This document shows positions 36,155 through 46,746 of a DNA stretch of 64,000 nt, piece after piece. The notes under the pieces are model-generated. The model saw nothing but the letters and a program-made list of their open reading frames with translations, did no database searches and had not been told where the DNA came from. A program made the translations under genes and the position numbers. Positions within the stretch are counted from its first letter, which is position 1. Every line of letters starts with the position of its first letter. Location: the NCBI GenBank assembly GCA_003707065.3, contig PPXM03000009.1, positions 124,001 to 188,000 of the forward strand, given 5' to 3'. Source of the DNA: Trigonopsis variabilis. Its lineage: Eukaryota; Ascomycota; Trigonopsidomycetes; Trigonopsidales; Trigonopsidaceae.

Positions 36155-36160
36155 AAAGCC

Positions 36161-37197
36161 AAGAATGCCGAGCGGTAAATACCGTTAATAGTATGAATAA
36201 ATGATCAAATTTACCGCGAGTCTTGGAGAATGCCGTGCCAGAAGCGTATTGTCTTCTTCTTCTCACGTATGGTCTCATGGATATGCAAGAAACCGCTTTT
36301 ATTGATAATTCCATCGCTCCATAGACAAAAGGAAGTACTGGTCATGGAGCCCCGAGAAATCACTCTTCTCTGATATTAATCTTATTATTAGTGAACTTTT
36401 TTATTAATATAAATTCTAAATAATCGCCTGAAAACGTAATTTTTTTTTTCATTTAATTGGTTCAAGTCTATATGTCTGTAACGTTTAAATATATAGTCTT
36501 TCATCATATTTATATTTATTATCGAGATGGTCAATACAAGATCGTCTGATGCTACTGGTTAAAAATATCTTGGCATAATGATGAATGGCTCTGATCAGGC
36601 GCTGCTTGGTATTCTGACGGAGATTATTGCTTTCAAAGCTGAACAAAAAAGTACATTCATTTGGTCCTATCTGTTTCAGGAGAGATTACTCTGGATAGCA
36701 TGATCGAAATTAAGCAACTTAGTGTTGACCATCACTAAGTAAGTTCGGCTCAGTAAGTGATTATTCTTATTGGTGACCCAAGTGATGGATAACAGATAGC
36801 CTTTTCTATTATCGATACATACACGAATATTAGACTAATATAGTCTAGTTTATCCCAATATTCGTTAATCGTACTGTCAGAAATCGATTGCCTTAACGTA
36901 TACAAGTCTTTATCCAATTGACTGGGAGACTGTCAGAATAATAGTGTCAACGGAGTTAAAGACATAGATTGAGATCAGTGATTTATGGAATTATTTAGCC
37001 AATTTCCAGATAGAGGTCAACATGCAAGAGAGACTCATGATTTATTTATAAATAAATTTTATTTTGATCATTTATTAAATAATATTGTATTACGATATTC
37101 TTTATATTTTGCGCGGCCACCGAGGGAAGGTTGTATTATGAGGAAGAATTCCAACTACGGACGGAGTCATATTATGTATCTATACATTTTTATAGAT
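36161..37197. other. AT-rich degenerate stretch
   Basis: About 1 kb, visibly richer in A and T than the surrounding genes, with runs such as TTATTAATATAAATTC. It contains a possible 5S-derived relic (listed separately) and short frames without recognisable features. It separates the FunK1-like island from CPS1. Confidence 0.4.
36691..36800 (+). other. Possible 5S rRNA-derived relic
   Basis: GATCGAAATTAAGCAACTTAG (from 36703), CTCAGTAAGT, and TTGGTGACCCAAGTGATGGAT then a T-rich end follow the order of internal 5S rRNA landmarks. In 5S genes these read GATC..AGTTAAGC, then TTAGTAC and GGGTGACC, then GGGAATA. The spacing between the second and third landmarks is too long, and the 5' third of the gene is not visible. 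If 5S-derived, it is a mutated fragment. Confidence is low. Confidence 0.25.
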
Positions 37198-37251
37198 TGT
37201 TTAAAGGGTTCTCAGGGATATCATTTGATACCTCTGAGAATCCTTTAAACA
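37198..37251. terminator. Strong hairpin directly after the CPS1 stop
   Basis: Two 25-nt arms (37198-37222 and 37227-37251) pair at 22 of 25 positions around a 4-nt ATTT loop. The left arm starts TGTTTAAAGG and the right arm ends CCTTTAAACA. It begins 6 nt beyond the CPS1 stop codon, so it lies in that gene's 3' UTR. It could affect 3'-end formation, or be the remains of a small inverted-repeat element. Confidence 0.65.
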
Positions 37252-37257
37252 GTGCTG

Positions 37258-39253
37258 CTAAGGCAATTCGGCCTCATCTGCATTCAATATCAATTCAGAG
37301 TAAAAGAGGGCCGCATGAAGGTGTTCCTGAATGTCGACAAACTCATTTACTGTATGAGCGTTATTTAAATGTTCAGATATTCGCATCGGAAAGAAGCGAA
37401 AGATATGATCAGTGACATTCCAATAGTATCGTGTGTCGGTATTACCAGTGTCGATGCCCGGAGTCACAACAATTTCTTTATCGTAAGCATCGGCAAGGGA
37501 GTCTTTAATAGTTCCAGCCAACAACTTGAACTCGGAAGACCCTGTGGGAGAGACTGGAGCAGGTTCAAGTGCATTACCGTCCACTCGCAGCTCTAGCCGG
37601 AATTTACTCGACGACTTATCTGCCCCTGGTCTAAATGGGTAGTATTCAAGATCAAATCGGTAGGCGATGGCTTTCAATAGGTATGTGTAATGGCGCTTGA
37701 CTTCCTCAACGGACGATTCAACGCTGATTCTGATATTCACCTCGGCAGAGGAAGATTCAGGCAGAGCATTGATTTTGATGCCGCCTTTGATTTTGTTAAC
37801 GGCCTGGCTTGTGGTGACTAAATATCGGGTATTTATATCTTCGGCAATAATCTTTCCCAGACGATATTCGGCCTTTTCACTACCGTTGTTGATGGAAGCT
37901 AGAAGATCGCTCATGAAGGGAGGAAAATCGTCCCCATATTCATCCATACACTCAAGCATTCCAAAAGCGGGATTTAAAGGCGAGACTCGAGACTTGAAAG
38001 GATGCTTTTCTAACAGATCGATGGCTGTAGAGAGAATGCCAATGCCGGTATGATCAGGAGGGATTGATCCGTGTCCGCCTGCCGTGTGAACTTTGATTTG
38101 AAGATTCATAGATCCTTTTTCTCCAGTGCCAACCACAGCAAATGGTTTCCCATACTTTTCAACAATCGGAGATCCTTCATCAATCATTAGTAGCACTCCA
38201 AGAGGTCCATAAGTTTCCTCAATATAAGGAGCCAGATTTTTAGCCCCTCGTTTCCCACCGACCTCTTCATCAAATCCAAAGCCGATTAGGACGGTTCGAG
38301 TAGGTTCAAATCCGACGTCGATAAGCTTGCTTACTGCCTCGAGAATTGCTATCAGAGAACTCTTATCATCAAATGCCCCTCTTCCCCAAACTCTTTCTCC
38401 ATCAAAATACCCTTCAAAGGGAGGATAAGTCCATTGAGATATGGTATCAGGTAGAACAGGAACGACATCCTGATGAGCAGTGAATAAGATGGGCTTAAGA
38501 TCAGGATCAGATCCTTTCCAAGTCAAGATCAAGTTATGACTATTGGTGTGGACCAATTCAAGCTTCTCGAATACAAGAGGAAAGCTATCCTTGAGATAAT
38601 TCTCCACCTCGAAAAAGACATCCCATCGAGGATCCTCGCCAACCTCCCCCAAATCATCATACGATTCAGAAGGGATATTAACCAGGCCGCCTAAAAGCTC
38701 GGCTGATGTCTTGAGGTACTCAGGGTCATGGAATAATCCTTTGACTTTATCCAGAATCCCGGCATTGCGTTTCGGTGATAGAGGATCCACTTGGGGACAA
38801 GTGCTTAATCGAGCACCTGAGTTAGGTCAGATATACTGAGAGCCATGACAATTGCTTACCTTGGTGTGAATCAATATCTTTATCGGTCGAGATCTTAGTG
38901 AGATACTCCGATAACGAAGAGCCTGTCTCCTGAAAGTCAATCAAGTACTCTTCGAACTTGAACTCATCAATCCTCTTGCCTCTTTCATGTTCATATTTCT
39001 CAAGCTCAGATTCGATCCTGGAACGCAAGAACTTGATCTCGTCCCTAGCGGTCCCAAGGGTACGAACAGGTCCATATCCATGGTAAATTCGAAGAAGGAT
39101 CTCGGAATGATGATAAATCCAGTTGCTAGCGAGAAATCCACAAATTGCAAGAACAGCATAGTATACCACTATCCTTAGACTGAATCGCCTACCATGACGA
39201 TTAATCGGTCGATATTCTTCCAGGTCTATATTTCGCTTGCGCCGAACAGGCAT
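37258..39253 (-). CDS. CPS1: Vacuolar M20 carboxypeptidase (CPS1-like)
   Basis: Two exons, 38860-39253 and 37258-38816, with a 43-nt intron, give 650 residues. The N-terminus is basic (MPVRRKRNIDLEEY) and is followed by one membrane helix (~32-50), as in yeast Cps1, a type II vacuolar protein. The catalytic part has FTAHQDVVPV (zinc His and Asp), RGAFDDKSSLIA (bridging Asp), GFDEEVGGKRGA (catalytic Glu pair) and HTAGGHGSIPP. The late segment GIDTGNTDTRYYWN completes the M20 active site. The splice rebuilds SHQGARLSTCPQVDPL, the usual start of the mature domain. It releases C-terminal residues from peptides in the vacuole. A hairpin follows the stop. Confidence 0.88.
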
Positions 39254-40204
39254 TGTATAAAGGACTGACAAGTCGGTTATCGATTCCTCAGGCCTGTGCT
39301 CTTTTATATTGATAACGCGATAGGGCCTATCAGCAGAACAACGTGAGCCGCACTGTCTTTATTCTTTCCACAATCTCGACAAGCCGCCATCCTTTTAACC
39401 CTATACTTGGGGACCTCTCTTTTTCTTTTCCTTTGTCCTATTTCTTTGTTTCTTTGTATTACGATCTTTATTGCTCACTCATCAGCTGCCGCTTCTCATG
39501 AACAAAAAACCTGCAACCACGGAAATACCGAATACTTCAAAAGAACCTTTCTCTCTTGTTTCAAAATAAAACATCGTTGTTCTCTACTGTTTCTAACTCA
39601 TTGTTTTCGAGCCGTTGCTGTCTTTGCTTAAGCGAGACAAGCTAGGGAATTAAACCCCGTGACACTTTTCGGATACCATGCGGCGGTTTGCTACCAAACT
39701 TTCGACGTAGAGAAAAGGAATCAATAAAAGGAATCGTTCGATTCTGCCTTCGCTTGTCCATAAAACGAACAAACTGAAACAAAGTCAGACAGCTGCTCTA
39801 TACCCAATTTGAAAATGCTCAACACCTAAGAAATTGATTGCAATTGAACCATTTCCGTTGAAGGAAAAAGACAAGGCCGTTGGTTCTCTCTGCTGCTGTT
39901 GCTGTGAGACCACTCGGATTCCGAGTGACGAGCTCTTTCGGGACTGCGTGATTGTAGTCAGGGTAATTTACCAGCATGTGCAGGAGGAAATTCTGGAAGA
40001 ATAAGAATGACTCATATGATCTCAGTTAATCCATATGGATGCATACTAAGAAGAGTACAGTAGACCGAATTGCACAGAATCAATCGAGGCATCTGTACTG
40101 AGTTGTACTTTTAATGTACAACTCGTCCGGCTAGGAGTGCGCTAGTAGCGCTACCGAATAAGCCCAGACTAGCATTCAAGATCCAACCAACTTTACCTCT
40201 CTCA
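39254..40204. other. Divergent promoter region between CPS1 and FMO
   Basis: 951 bp. Short frames have no ATG or recognisable features. Two perfect palindromes lie close to the FMO start (listed separately), and CACTCGGATTCCGAGTG occurs near 39911. Confidence 0.45.
40100..40151. promoter_or_regulatory. Palindromes upstream of the FMO gene
   Basis: GAGTTGTAC (40100-40108) and GTACAACTC (40116-40124) are perfect 9-bp arms around a 7-nt spacer. GCGCTAGTAGCGC (40139-40151) is a 13-nt palindrome. Both lie within 105 bp of the FMO ATG at 40205. The form suits a site for a dimeric regulator; no known factor was recognised. Confidence 0.5.
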
Positions 40205-41617
40205 ATGAGCATTAGGAAGGTCTGCGTCGTTGGAGCTGGTCCTTGTGGAGCTTCCACGGCTGATATATTCAAGAGAGCGGGCTTGAAAGTGACGGTGTAT
40301 GAGCGCCGTTCCGGTTTTGGCGGGCTGTGGAATTACAGCTCCAATACTGATCATTTACCTCGAGTACCATTAGAAGACCCAAATTTCATCCAAAAGCCTT
40401 TATATGATTCGGGAAAACCCTACTGGCCTAGCGCTATCTATGATGATCTGGATTCTAATGTCCCATGCTCAGTAATGTCTTATCCAGATTCTCCATTTGA
40501 CGAGGACGTCGCTTTTTTTGCTACAAGAGACCAAGTTCTCGATTACGCCGTTCAATACGCCAAGCAGCGAATAGGTGACTGTACTCAGTTCAATACCGCC
40601 GTCAAAGATATCCGGAAACTGGTTCCTCCCGCTAGCGCAGACATCACTCATAAATGGCAGGTGACTTTGACCAATACTCTCCAGCCGACAGATCCGCCAA
40701 CTGTGGAGTATTTTGATGCAATTGCTTTAGCTTGTGGCAAATATGATCTTCCTTATGTTCCAAAATTTCCAGGACTCGAGGAATGGAACAAGCTCCATCC
40801 GGGGTCAATCACGCATTCTAAATATTATAGAAATCCCGCCGTTTATAAAGGAAAACGAGTTCTCATCATCGGAAATGCAGCCTCTGGACAGGATCTTTCA
40901 TTTCAAATCGCCCCTCTGGCGCAGGCTCTTTATCGCTCGTCTCGCTCGAACTTCCAAATGGCATCCTTGGATCAAAGCGATATCGTCGATGTTGGCCCTA
41001 TTGATCAGTTCTTACCTGAGTCACGTTCAGTCATCCTTAAAGATGGCTCGCACATCTCACATATCGACGCCGTCATCTTCTGCACGGGTTATCTCAAATC
41101 TTTCCCCGCCTTGGCAGAAATAAACTCTGGACCTCATCCAATTATCACTTCTGGTGAACGTGCGCTTAATCTCTATCGCCATTGCATCTACATTTACGAC
41201 CCATCGCTGGCAATAATCTGTATTCCTCAGCAGGTCTTGCCAATGTCAATCGCTCCAGCCCAGGCTGCCTATATTGCTCGCGTCTGGCAGAACCGCATCA
41301 CTCTCCCTTCAATACCCGACATGATCGCTGACAATGAAGCTATAGAATCCGTAAAGGGCACTGGAAAGGAATTTCACAACCTCAACTTCCCCGAGGATGC
41401 GGCCTATGTCGATGAGCTGCTCACCCTCAGCCATAATGCTCCCGGCGAAAAAGATTCCATCCCGCCTACGTGGTCTCCAGAACGGAGACGCCTGAGAGGA
41501 GAAGCTAAAGTGCTCAAGAACGCTTTCTACAAGTACCGGCAGCAGACTGGGAAACGGGCCAGATCACGCGATGACCTTGAAAGGGCTGGCTTGCTTGAAG
41601 CTCACAGCGCCGAATAG
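40205..41617 (+). CDS. Flavin-containing monooxygenase
   Basis: A single exon of 470 residues. The FAD-binding Rossmann motif is at the start (VCVVGAGPCGASTADIF). GFGGLWNYS follows, with the typical GG.W of FMOs. The NADP-binding motif is GKRVLIIGNAASGQDLS (~215-235). Near ~300 DAVIFCTGYLKSFP gives the ATGY-type motif, here CTGY. Length fits fungal FMO1 (yeast 432, S. pombe 447). Such enzymes oxygenate soft nucleophiles such as thiols at the ER face or in the cytosol; yeast Fmo1 oxidises thiols. The substrate here is unknown. No intron was seen. Confidence 0.88.
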   Translation: MSIRKVCVVGAGPCGASTADIFKRAGLKVTVYERRSGFGGLWNYSSNTDHLPRVPLEDPNFIQKPLYDSGKPYWPSAIYDDLDSNVPCSVMSYPDSPFDEDVAFFATRDQVLDYAVQYAKQRIGDCTQFNTAVKDIRKLVPPASADITHKWQVTLTNTLQPTDPPTVEYFDAIALACGKYDLPYVPKFPGLEEWNKLHPGSITHSKYYRNPAVYKGKRVLIIGNAASGQDLSFQIAPLAQALYRSSRSNFQMASLDQSDIVDVGPIDQFLPESRSVILKDGSHISHIDAVIFCTGYLKSFPALAEINSGPHPIITSGERALNLYRHCIYIYDPSLAIICIPQQVLPMSIAPAQAAYIARVWQNRITLPSIPDMIADNEAIESVKGTGKEFHNLNFPEDAAYVDELLTLSHNAPGEKDSIPPTWSPERRRLRGEAKVLKNAFYKYRQQTGKRARSRDDLERAGLLEAHSAE

Positions 41618-41734
41618 ATTCAACCTACGATCTTTTGTAACTACTACAGACCATTTTCTAGATACACTGATAAATATAGACAGGTTCTGTTGAAGATCCC
41701 TGAAACTCATTGTTGAAGATCAGACGGTAGCATC

Positions 41735-43333
41735 TTAGAGAAGACGTTCCTCAAGTTTCAAATCGTTTTGAGGAGCAAGACCAATCAAGGCCCTGATGAG
41801 ATTCTCAAGAGCGTTTCGCTGTTTATTGAGTCCGTTAACGGGATCGTAGCCCGGACGGGTCAAAGGAGCCTTGAGCCAGTAGCTAAGGAAAGACAAGACA
41901 GAGTGAAGACGTTCGTATTCAGACTCACCTTCCTTCTTGTAGCTAATACGGCTGAGGAATTCGGTCATGACACACAAGTCAATGATCAAGGGAGTAGCAA
42001 GTAAGGAGTCCTCACAGATGTTGTGGATGGAAATGGTGTTGTGGCCTCCCATCATAATCTCTGAATGATACTCATCCATGGCAACCTTGGAATCTCCAAC
42101 GGCCTTGAGGTATTTGATCACAATACAGTGGTCCACGGTTCTGCCCTTCTTGTCATTGTAGAGAATCTCATTAGACTCAATCATATCATCAATAACAGAT
42201 TGCTTGGAAATCTCCTTGGAGCGGAATTGCTTGGGGGCACTGAGATTGTAACCATCGTTGTTACCAAGATGGTTATAAGAAGCCACCGAGACAGGTCGGA
42301 TACCAGCATCAATAAGATACTGAGCCAGGACGGACTTGATCTTGGTTTGACCAGACTTGAAGTCATCACCTCCGATAAACGCCCGCTCACGTTCAGCAAG
42401 TTCAATGCAGCCAGGAACAAAGGTGTTTTGAGGACTTCCATTCACGAAGGGAACGTGTTCAAGAATAGCAGCAACGGCGAAGATGGTCGAAGGAGCAATT
42501 TCGTCATGACCAGCCTTGATGGCCTTGAGCAAGTTATCGGCAGTGTCATTGATACCAGGAATAATCTCGGCATATCGTTCAGTATTGGCAGTCCATACAA
42601 TGATAACTTTCTCGAGTTCATTAGCTTCCTTGAAATCCCGAATATCTTGACGAATGCGTTCGACATGTTCCCATTTATCATTTCCGGGGATCACATTATC
42701 GGCACGTTCACCCTGGTTAGCAGCAATGAAATCGGGGTAGTAAACAGAAGGCAATGGCTTGAAGTTGGCCAAATATTTAGCAACCTTGTGCTGCAAATCA
42801 ATGTCAAGAACTTTAGCTCGCTTGATGGCTTCGGATAAGTCTAAGGAGGAGATATCCCAACCTCCAAGAATGAGGTCGTTGGGATGAAGCATTGGCACCA
42901 CGTGGTTGAACGGAACGTAGACATCCTTTCCATTCTCATCGATTCCCAGTTTAAGGGTTGACGATTGGGTGACGGATCCATAATAGTTGGGTTCCACGGT
43001 TCCATTCTTAGTCTCAAAAGAAATGTTGTATTTATTTGCGACAATAGTGGCAGCCAAAGTGGAACCATTGTTACCACCAAGACCGACCAACATCAATCCG
43101 GTTTTAGGAACTTTCTTTTCCAATTTGAAATCATAGGTAGTCTTTGTAGGCTGAACGTTATAAAAGTCGTTGGTTTTTTCAACAACGGCGTTTTCGTAGA
43201 CATAAGTCGATTTGATAGAGTCTTCAGTCACAGCCACCTTATCAGAAGCTACATGCACGCATGTATAACCCGAATGAGCCTTAGGGTCAGAATGAGGGGT
43301 AGAAGAGGACGAAGTAGAAGCAATTGGGGCCAT
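41735..43333 (-). CDS. INO1: Inositol-3-phosphate synthase INO1
   Basis: A single exon of 532 residues. It has the NAD-binding loop [20 protein letters not shown] (~75-95) and [13 protein letters not shown]. The catalytic core includes [29 protein letters not shown] and [11 protein letters not shown], then [11 protein letters not shown]. The enzyme turns glucose 6-phosphate into inositol 3-phosphate in the cytosol, the committed step of inositol and phosphatidylinositol synthesis. The ATG at 43333 gives the usual N-terminus after a short Ser-rich start. A Reb1-like site lies 214 bp upstream. No inositol-responsive CATGTG element was noticed. It converges with the FMO gene, 117 bp between stops. 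Confidence 0.97.
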   Translation of the reverse strand: MAPIASTSSSSTPHSDPKAHSGYTCVHVASDKVAVTEDSIKSTYVYENAVVEKTNDFYNVQPTKTTYDFKLEKKVPKTGLMLVGLGGNNGSTLAATIVANKYNISFETKNGTVEPNYYGSVTQSSTLKLGIDENGKDVYVPFNHVVPMLHPNDLILGGWDISSLDLSEAIKRAKVLDIDLQHKVAKYLANFKPLPSVYYPDFIAANQGERADNVIPGNDKWEHVERIRQDIRDFKEANELEKVIIVWTANTERYAEIIPGINDTADNLLKAIKAGHDEIAPSTIFAVAAILEHVPFVNGSPQNTFVPGCIELAERERAFIGGDDFKSGQTKIKSVLAQYLIDAGIRPVSVASYNHLGNNDGYNLSAPKQFRSKEISKQSVIDDMIESNEILYNDKKGRTVDHCIVIKYLKAVGDSKVAMDEYHSEIMMGGHNTISIHNICEDSLLATPLIIDLCVMTEFLSRISYKKEGESEYERLHSVLSFLSYWLKAPLTRPGYDPVNGLNKQRNALENLIRALIGLAPQNDLKLEERLL

Positions 43334-44701
43334 TTTCGATTAAAAAAATAATATGGCTGTTGATCCTTCCTGGGCAGGGCTACAGCGAGAGCTTTGATAA
43401 GGGTGGTGTGCTGATCCTAATAGATTCGCAAACGTTGTAAAGATAATGCACAGGCGCTTTCCTGTGCAAACTTCAAGAGAAAAAGTGTAAAAAAGAAAAG
43501 TAAAGTCTTGCGAGGTCCTTTTCTTTTATAGGACGTGGCCCCGCGTCCGGGTAACGTCTTCTTGTTGGGGCCAGAACGGAGCACGGGATCGTCCCATCCG
43601 GATCCGGAACAAGAACGCGTGTGTTGATTGCTTAATTGAGATGACTACGAGACTGTCACTGACTCGGGCCAGAGTCCCTGCCAAGTTTAGTTTCCAAGGA
43701 CGCTCACTACTCGAGAGCTCCCTCGAGCTCACTTAAAGCAGCCAGTTAAAAATGAAGCGGAGAGCCTTAGATAAGCAATCTCGGCTGGAAAGACCGAAAG
43801 ACTCGGATAATGTATAATGAACAATAGAATCTACCATGACTTGAACTGATTTTACGTTCAATTGACCACCCACGAAAGCGCAAGCAAAATAAGGCAAGAT
43901 CGATCGTCCCAAGAAAGAATACGATGTGACAAGAACTCTAGGGACCTTTTCTGCTATAGAGAGGTATCAAAAGTGACCTATATAGTGTCAGCGTGTTAAA
44001 AACGTTGAGGCTAACTTTAATCTTGCATTAGAATAATAGAAGTAGCCTTCATTTGTATGTCATCATTTGATGGCGTACACCTATGGTCTACTCGGAACTC
44101 TGGGCTAGTGACTCGTTACAAGACTAAGATTGATGAATATCCATTCTTCAAAAGATGATCTGCTCTTTTTTTTCAATTTTCGTTCACGTCTCACCGTTGA
44201 TCTCAAGACTGTCTCCAGGAGCCTGTGTCAGATAGAGACAAAGGGCAATAAATGTCGCGTTGCTTATCCCTTCATCTCCCTAGATAATGGTGCGAGAAGC
44301 AGACGAGGTTGTAGAGCCACCCTCATGGTGACTTAATTAATATCTCAACATCTTTGTCGTTGTCTTTTAGATCATTACAAATTCAAAGAAACATGAAAAT
44401 TGTCCTCACGCGCGCCTTCACGTGACCGTATCGACCAGTGTCGCGAGAAACAAGGACAGGGGAGGGCCATCAGGGTCTTTTTATAGAATCAAAGCAACAG
44501 AGGCCCTTCCACGGTTTCGGCAATTTCATCGCTCTAAAAGTCTCTCTTTTCTTCCTACTGGTTGTCTTTCTTTTTTTTTTTATTCTAGATAGCGGAAACC
44601 GCCTGCAACCTATAACCAATATACAGCGTGCCTGAAACTGGGGTAGGACACGGATCAAGAATTATATAAACCAAACGAGTCCTAAGACCGTCTGCCGACT
44701 A
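43334..44701. promoter_or_regulatory. Divergent promoter region between INO1 and the LIM gene
   Basis: 1.37 kb without a supported gene. CCGGGTAAC at 43547-43555 is the fifth exact copy of the Reb1-like string in the window. Short frames here have no recognisable features. A T-run near 44570 and CACGTG at about 44418 lie on the LIM gene side. Confidence 0.45.
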
Positions 44702-46672
44702 ATGGAGAAGCCAAGTTTATATATCGACTCTAACCTTGCGAATTCGTCTTTTACCTTTAGATCGGCATCCCCTGCTGTCGGGTCGACGTCGGGAGATGTG
44801 TCTCCAGCATGTTCGAAGGTTATCGATCAGGTTCCTATGTCGGGGAGGAACTTAGTTTATCCGTTTCCTCCCTTTCCTGGGGCGACAGCCAAATCTGTCT
44901 ATGAATTGGCGGGGTTTGACGTGAATCGGAACGTGCGATCGCAGTCTTCTCCGTCCCTTAGTTCTCAGTCTCCTCAATTTAATGATCGCAAGTTATCTTT
45001 TAAATCCACAGACTATATTCCTTACTCGAACCCCTCACCTAAAAGTTCAATATCTGCTGCTTCTGTTCATTCTTCTTCTCGGGCTCCTGAAGGACCGCCT
45101 GCTAGCGCACGCTCTCGACAGGGCTCCCATCCTAGCATTAACCAGGAGCCTGCAGCAAATCCCAAACTGGCATCCCATACAATACTGAATAGAAATAACC
45201 AGGTCGACATACCTTCAGCTTCTCCAAGGTTACTGTTAACTCCTGATCCCACTCCCAAGCAAGGGAAATTTAAGATAAGGATGCCATTTGGCTTCGGGAA
45301 GGCCAAAAGGGCTTCCGCGTCCTCATCAACGTACTCTCCTGTTATGGATCACCCTCATACGCCGCGATTAGAATCTCCTTTGTCCGATGATGGCTCTAAT
45401 GAGGAAGTCTTTCAAGGGCAAGAAGCTCGCTTATCTACTCAGTCTTTAAGCGATTATGGGGAAGAAGATGACGAAGACGAACCACTGTCGATTCAGCAGC
45501 CAAACACTCAGCAGCCTTCTTTTCCTAGTAGAGGTGATTCTTTAAATCGGCGATCGGCCGCTCCAAGACCTCTCAAGCTCAAAAATACTATGGAAAAATC
45601 TTCCGAAGATGCTGAAGCTGCTCAAGAGATCGATCCGCTAGAAAAAGATATCTCGGTGCCGTCACTTTCTCTGAAGACTCAGGACCTTTCTCTTTCCGAA
45701 GCGGCTGCTAATACATCGCCTAATAAGTCACCACTCTCTATGACTTCGTCTCTATCATCATCGGGGTCTCGTTCAGACAAGTCACGACATTCTAGAGCTG
45801 ATGCACCTGACATGGTTGAATCTCCTGGAATCTTTCATGATCCTTCGCTTGAAGCACAAAGGCCTACACCAGACTCGTATAGGCTGCCAGTTGGTGGGAC
45901 AACTTCTCCTACCTCACGAATGTCCATATCGGCATTGTCGCATCGCACTAAGTCTCCATCGATAGCTAGTAATACTACAAGCTCGTCTGTCCGCAGTAAT
46001 CCAATGGAAGCGCCAACATTGCCAAGGATTCACCCTCCCTCTATAACATTAGCAGCTCCGTTAGCGTCTAGTCGAGTCACCCCTCCTCACTCACACTCAA
46101 CTTCATCGTCTAGCACTGCTGTCTATGGTGCCAACACTTATCGAGAACCGACTCCAGACCTTTCTCATTCTGAACGCGAGTCTTCTTGTGAAGTGGAAGA
46201 AGGACACTGTCGAGGATGTGGGAAATTGATTGAAGGACGGTCGCTGCGATCTCGTGACGGAAGACTGACGGGTCGATGGCATAAGGAGTGTTTTAAATGC
46301 GTCACTTGCCATGTGAGTCTTCTAGCTGATGCAGATCGTCTATATGTCTGGAACGATTTGCCCATGTGTCGGCGGGACTACCATGTTCATAATGGCTCTT
46401 TATGCAAAGCTTGTAAGGAGCCCATTGAGGGGTCGTGTGTTGAGAACGAACAAGCTGCTCGATTTCATCCATCTTGCTTGGTTTGTGCAGAATGTGGCGA
46501 CAATCTATGCGAATCAAATTACTACTATGAGGTGAATGGTAAGCCCTTATGCCTCGAAGATGCTACTCATTTTGGCAATGGTACTGGGTCTGGTCGGCGG
46601 CCAAGACAGGGGGGATTATACAATCGTGAGAGTATCGTTGAGAAGCGACGGACTCGAGCGATGGTTATATAG
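44702..46672 (+). CDS. PXL1: Paxillin-like LIM-domain protein
   Basis: A single exon of 656 residues. The first ~495 are Ser/Pro-rich and disordered. The C-terminus has two LIM domains. The first (CRGCGKLIEG ... GRWHKECFKCVTC ... PMCRRDYH) spans ~500-560. The second (CKACKEPIEG ... RFHPSCLVCAECG ... PLCLED) spans ~562-625. A basic tail follows. The disordered N-terminus and C-terminal LIM pair match yeast Pxl1. Pxl1 acts at sites of polarised growth and the cytokinetic ring and binds Rho1 or myosin regulators. Other fungal LIM proteins carry RhoGAP domains, which are absent here. Confidence 0.75.
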   Translation: MEKPSLYIDSNLANSSFTFRSASPAVGSTSGDVSPACSKVIDQVPMSGRNLVYPFPPFPGATAKSVYELAGFDVNRNVRSQSSPSLSSQSPQFNDRKLSFKSTDYIPYSNPSPKSSISAASVHSSSRAPEGPPASARSRQGSHPSINQEPAANPKLASHTILNRNNQVDIPSASPRLLLTPDPTPKQGKFKIRMPFGFGKAKRASASSSTYSPVMDHPHTPRLESPLSDDGSNEEVFQGQEARLSTQSLSDYGEEDDEDEPLSIQQPNTQQPSFPSRGDSLNRRSAAPRPLKLKNTMEKSSEDAEAAQEIDPLEKDISVPSLSLKTQDLSLSEAAANTSPNKSPLSMTSSLSSSGSRSDKSRHSRADAPDMVESPGIFHDPSLEAQRPTPDSYRLPVGGTTSPTSRMSISALSHRTKSPSIASNTTSSSVRSNPMEAPTLPRIHPPSITLAAPLASSRVTPPHSHSTSSSSTAVYGANTYREPTPDLSHSERESSCEVEEGHCRGCGKLIEGRSLRSRDGRLTGRWHKECFKCVTCHVSLLADADRLYVWNDLPMCRRDYHVHNGSLCKACKEPIEGSCVENEQAARFHPSCLVCAECGDNLCESNYYYEVNGKPLCLEDATHFGNGTGSGRRPRQGGLYNRESIVEKRRTRAMVI

Positions 46673-46746
46673 TTCGCAGTTATATAAAATTGGGGTAAGT
46701 TAATCTAGCATTTTATTTTATCTTGCAGTCATTAGATATTATACAT

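Noticed and set aside
36520-37197. A possible LTR-element fossil, because an ATG at about 36526 starts MVNTRSS as many gag proteins do
   Set aside because: Only a few residues match and no other element part was recognised nearby; too little to call a family.
42065-42838. 257-codon frame on the plus strand inside INO1
   Set aside because: Antisense shadow of a strongly conserved gene; explained by INO1 codon use.
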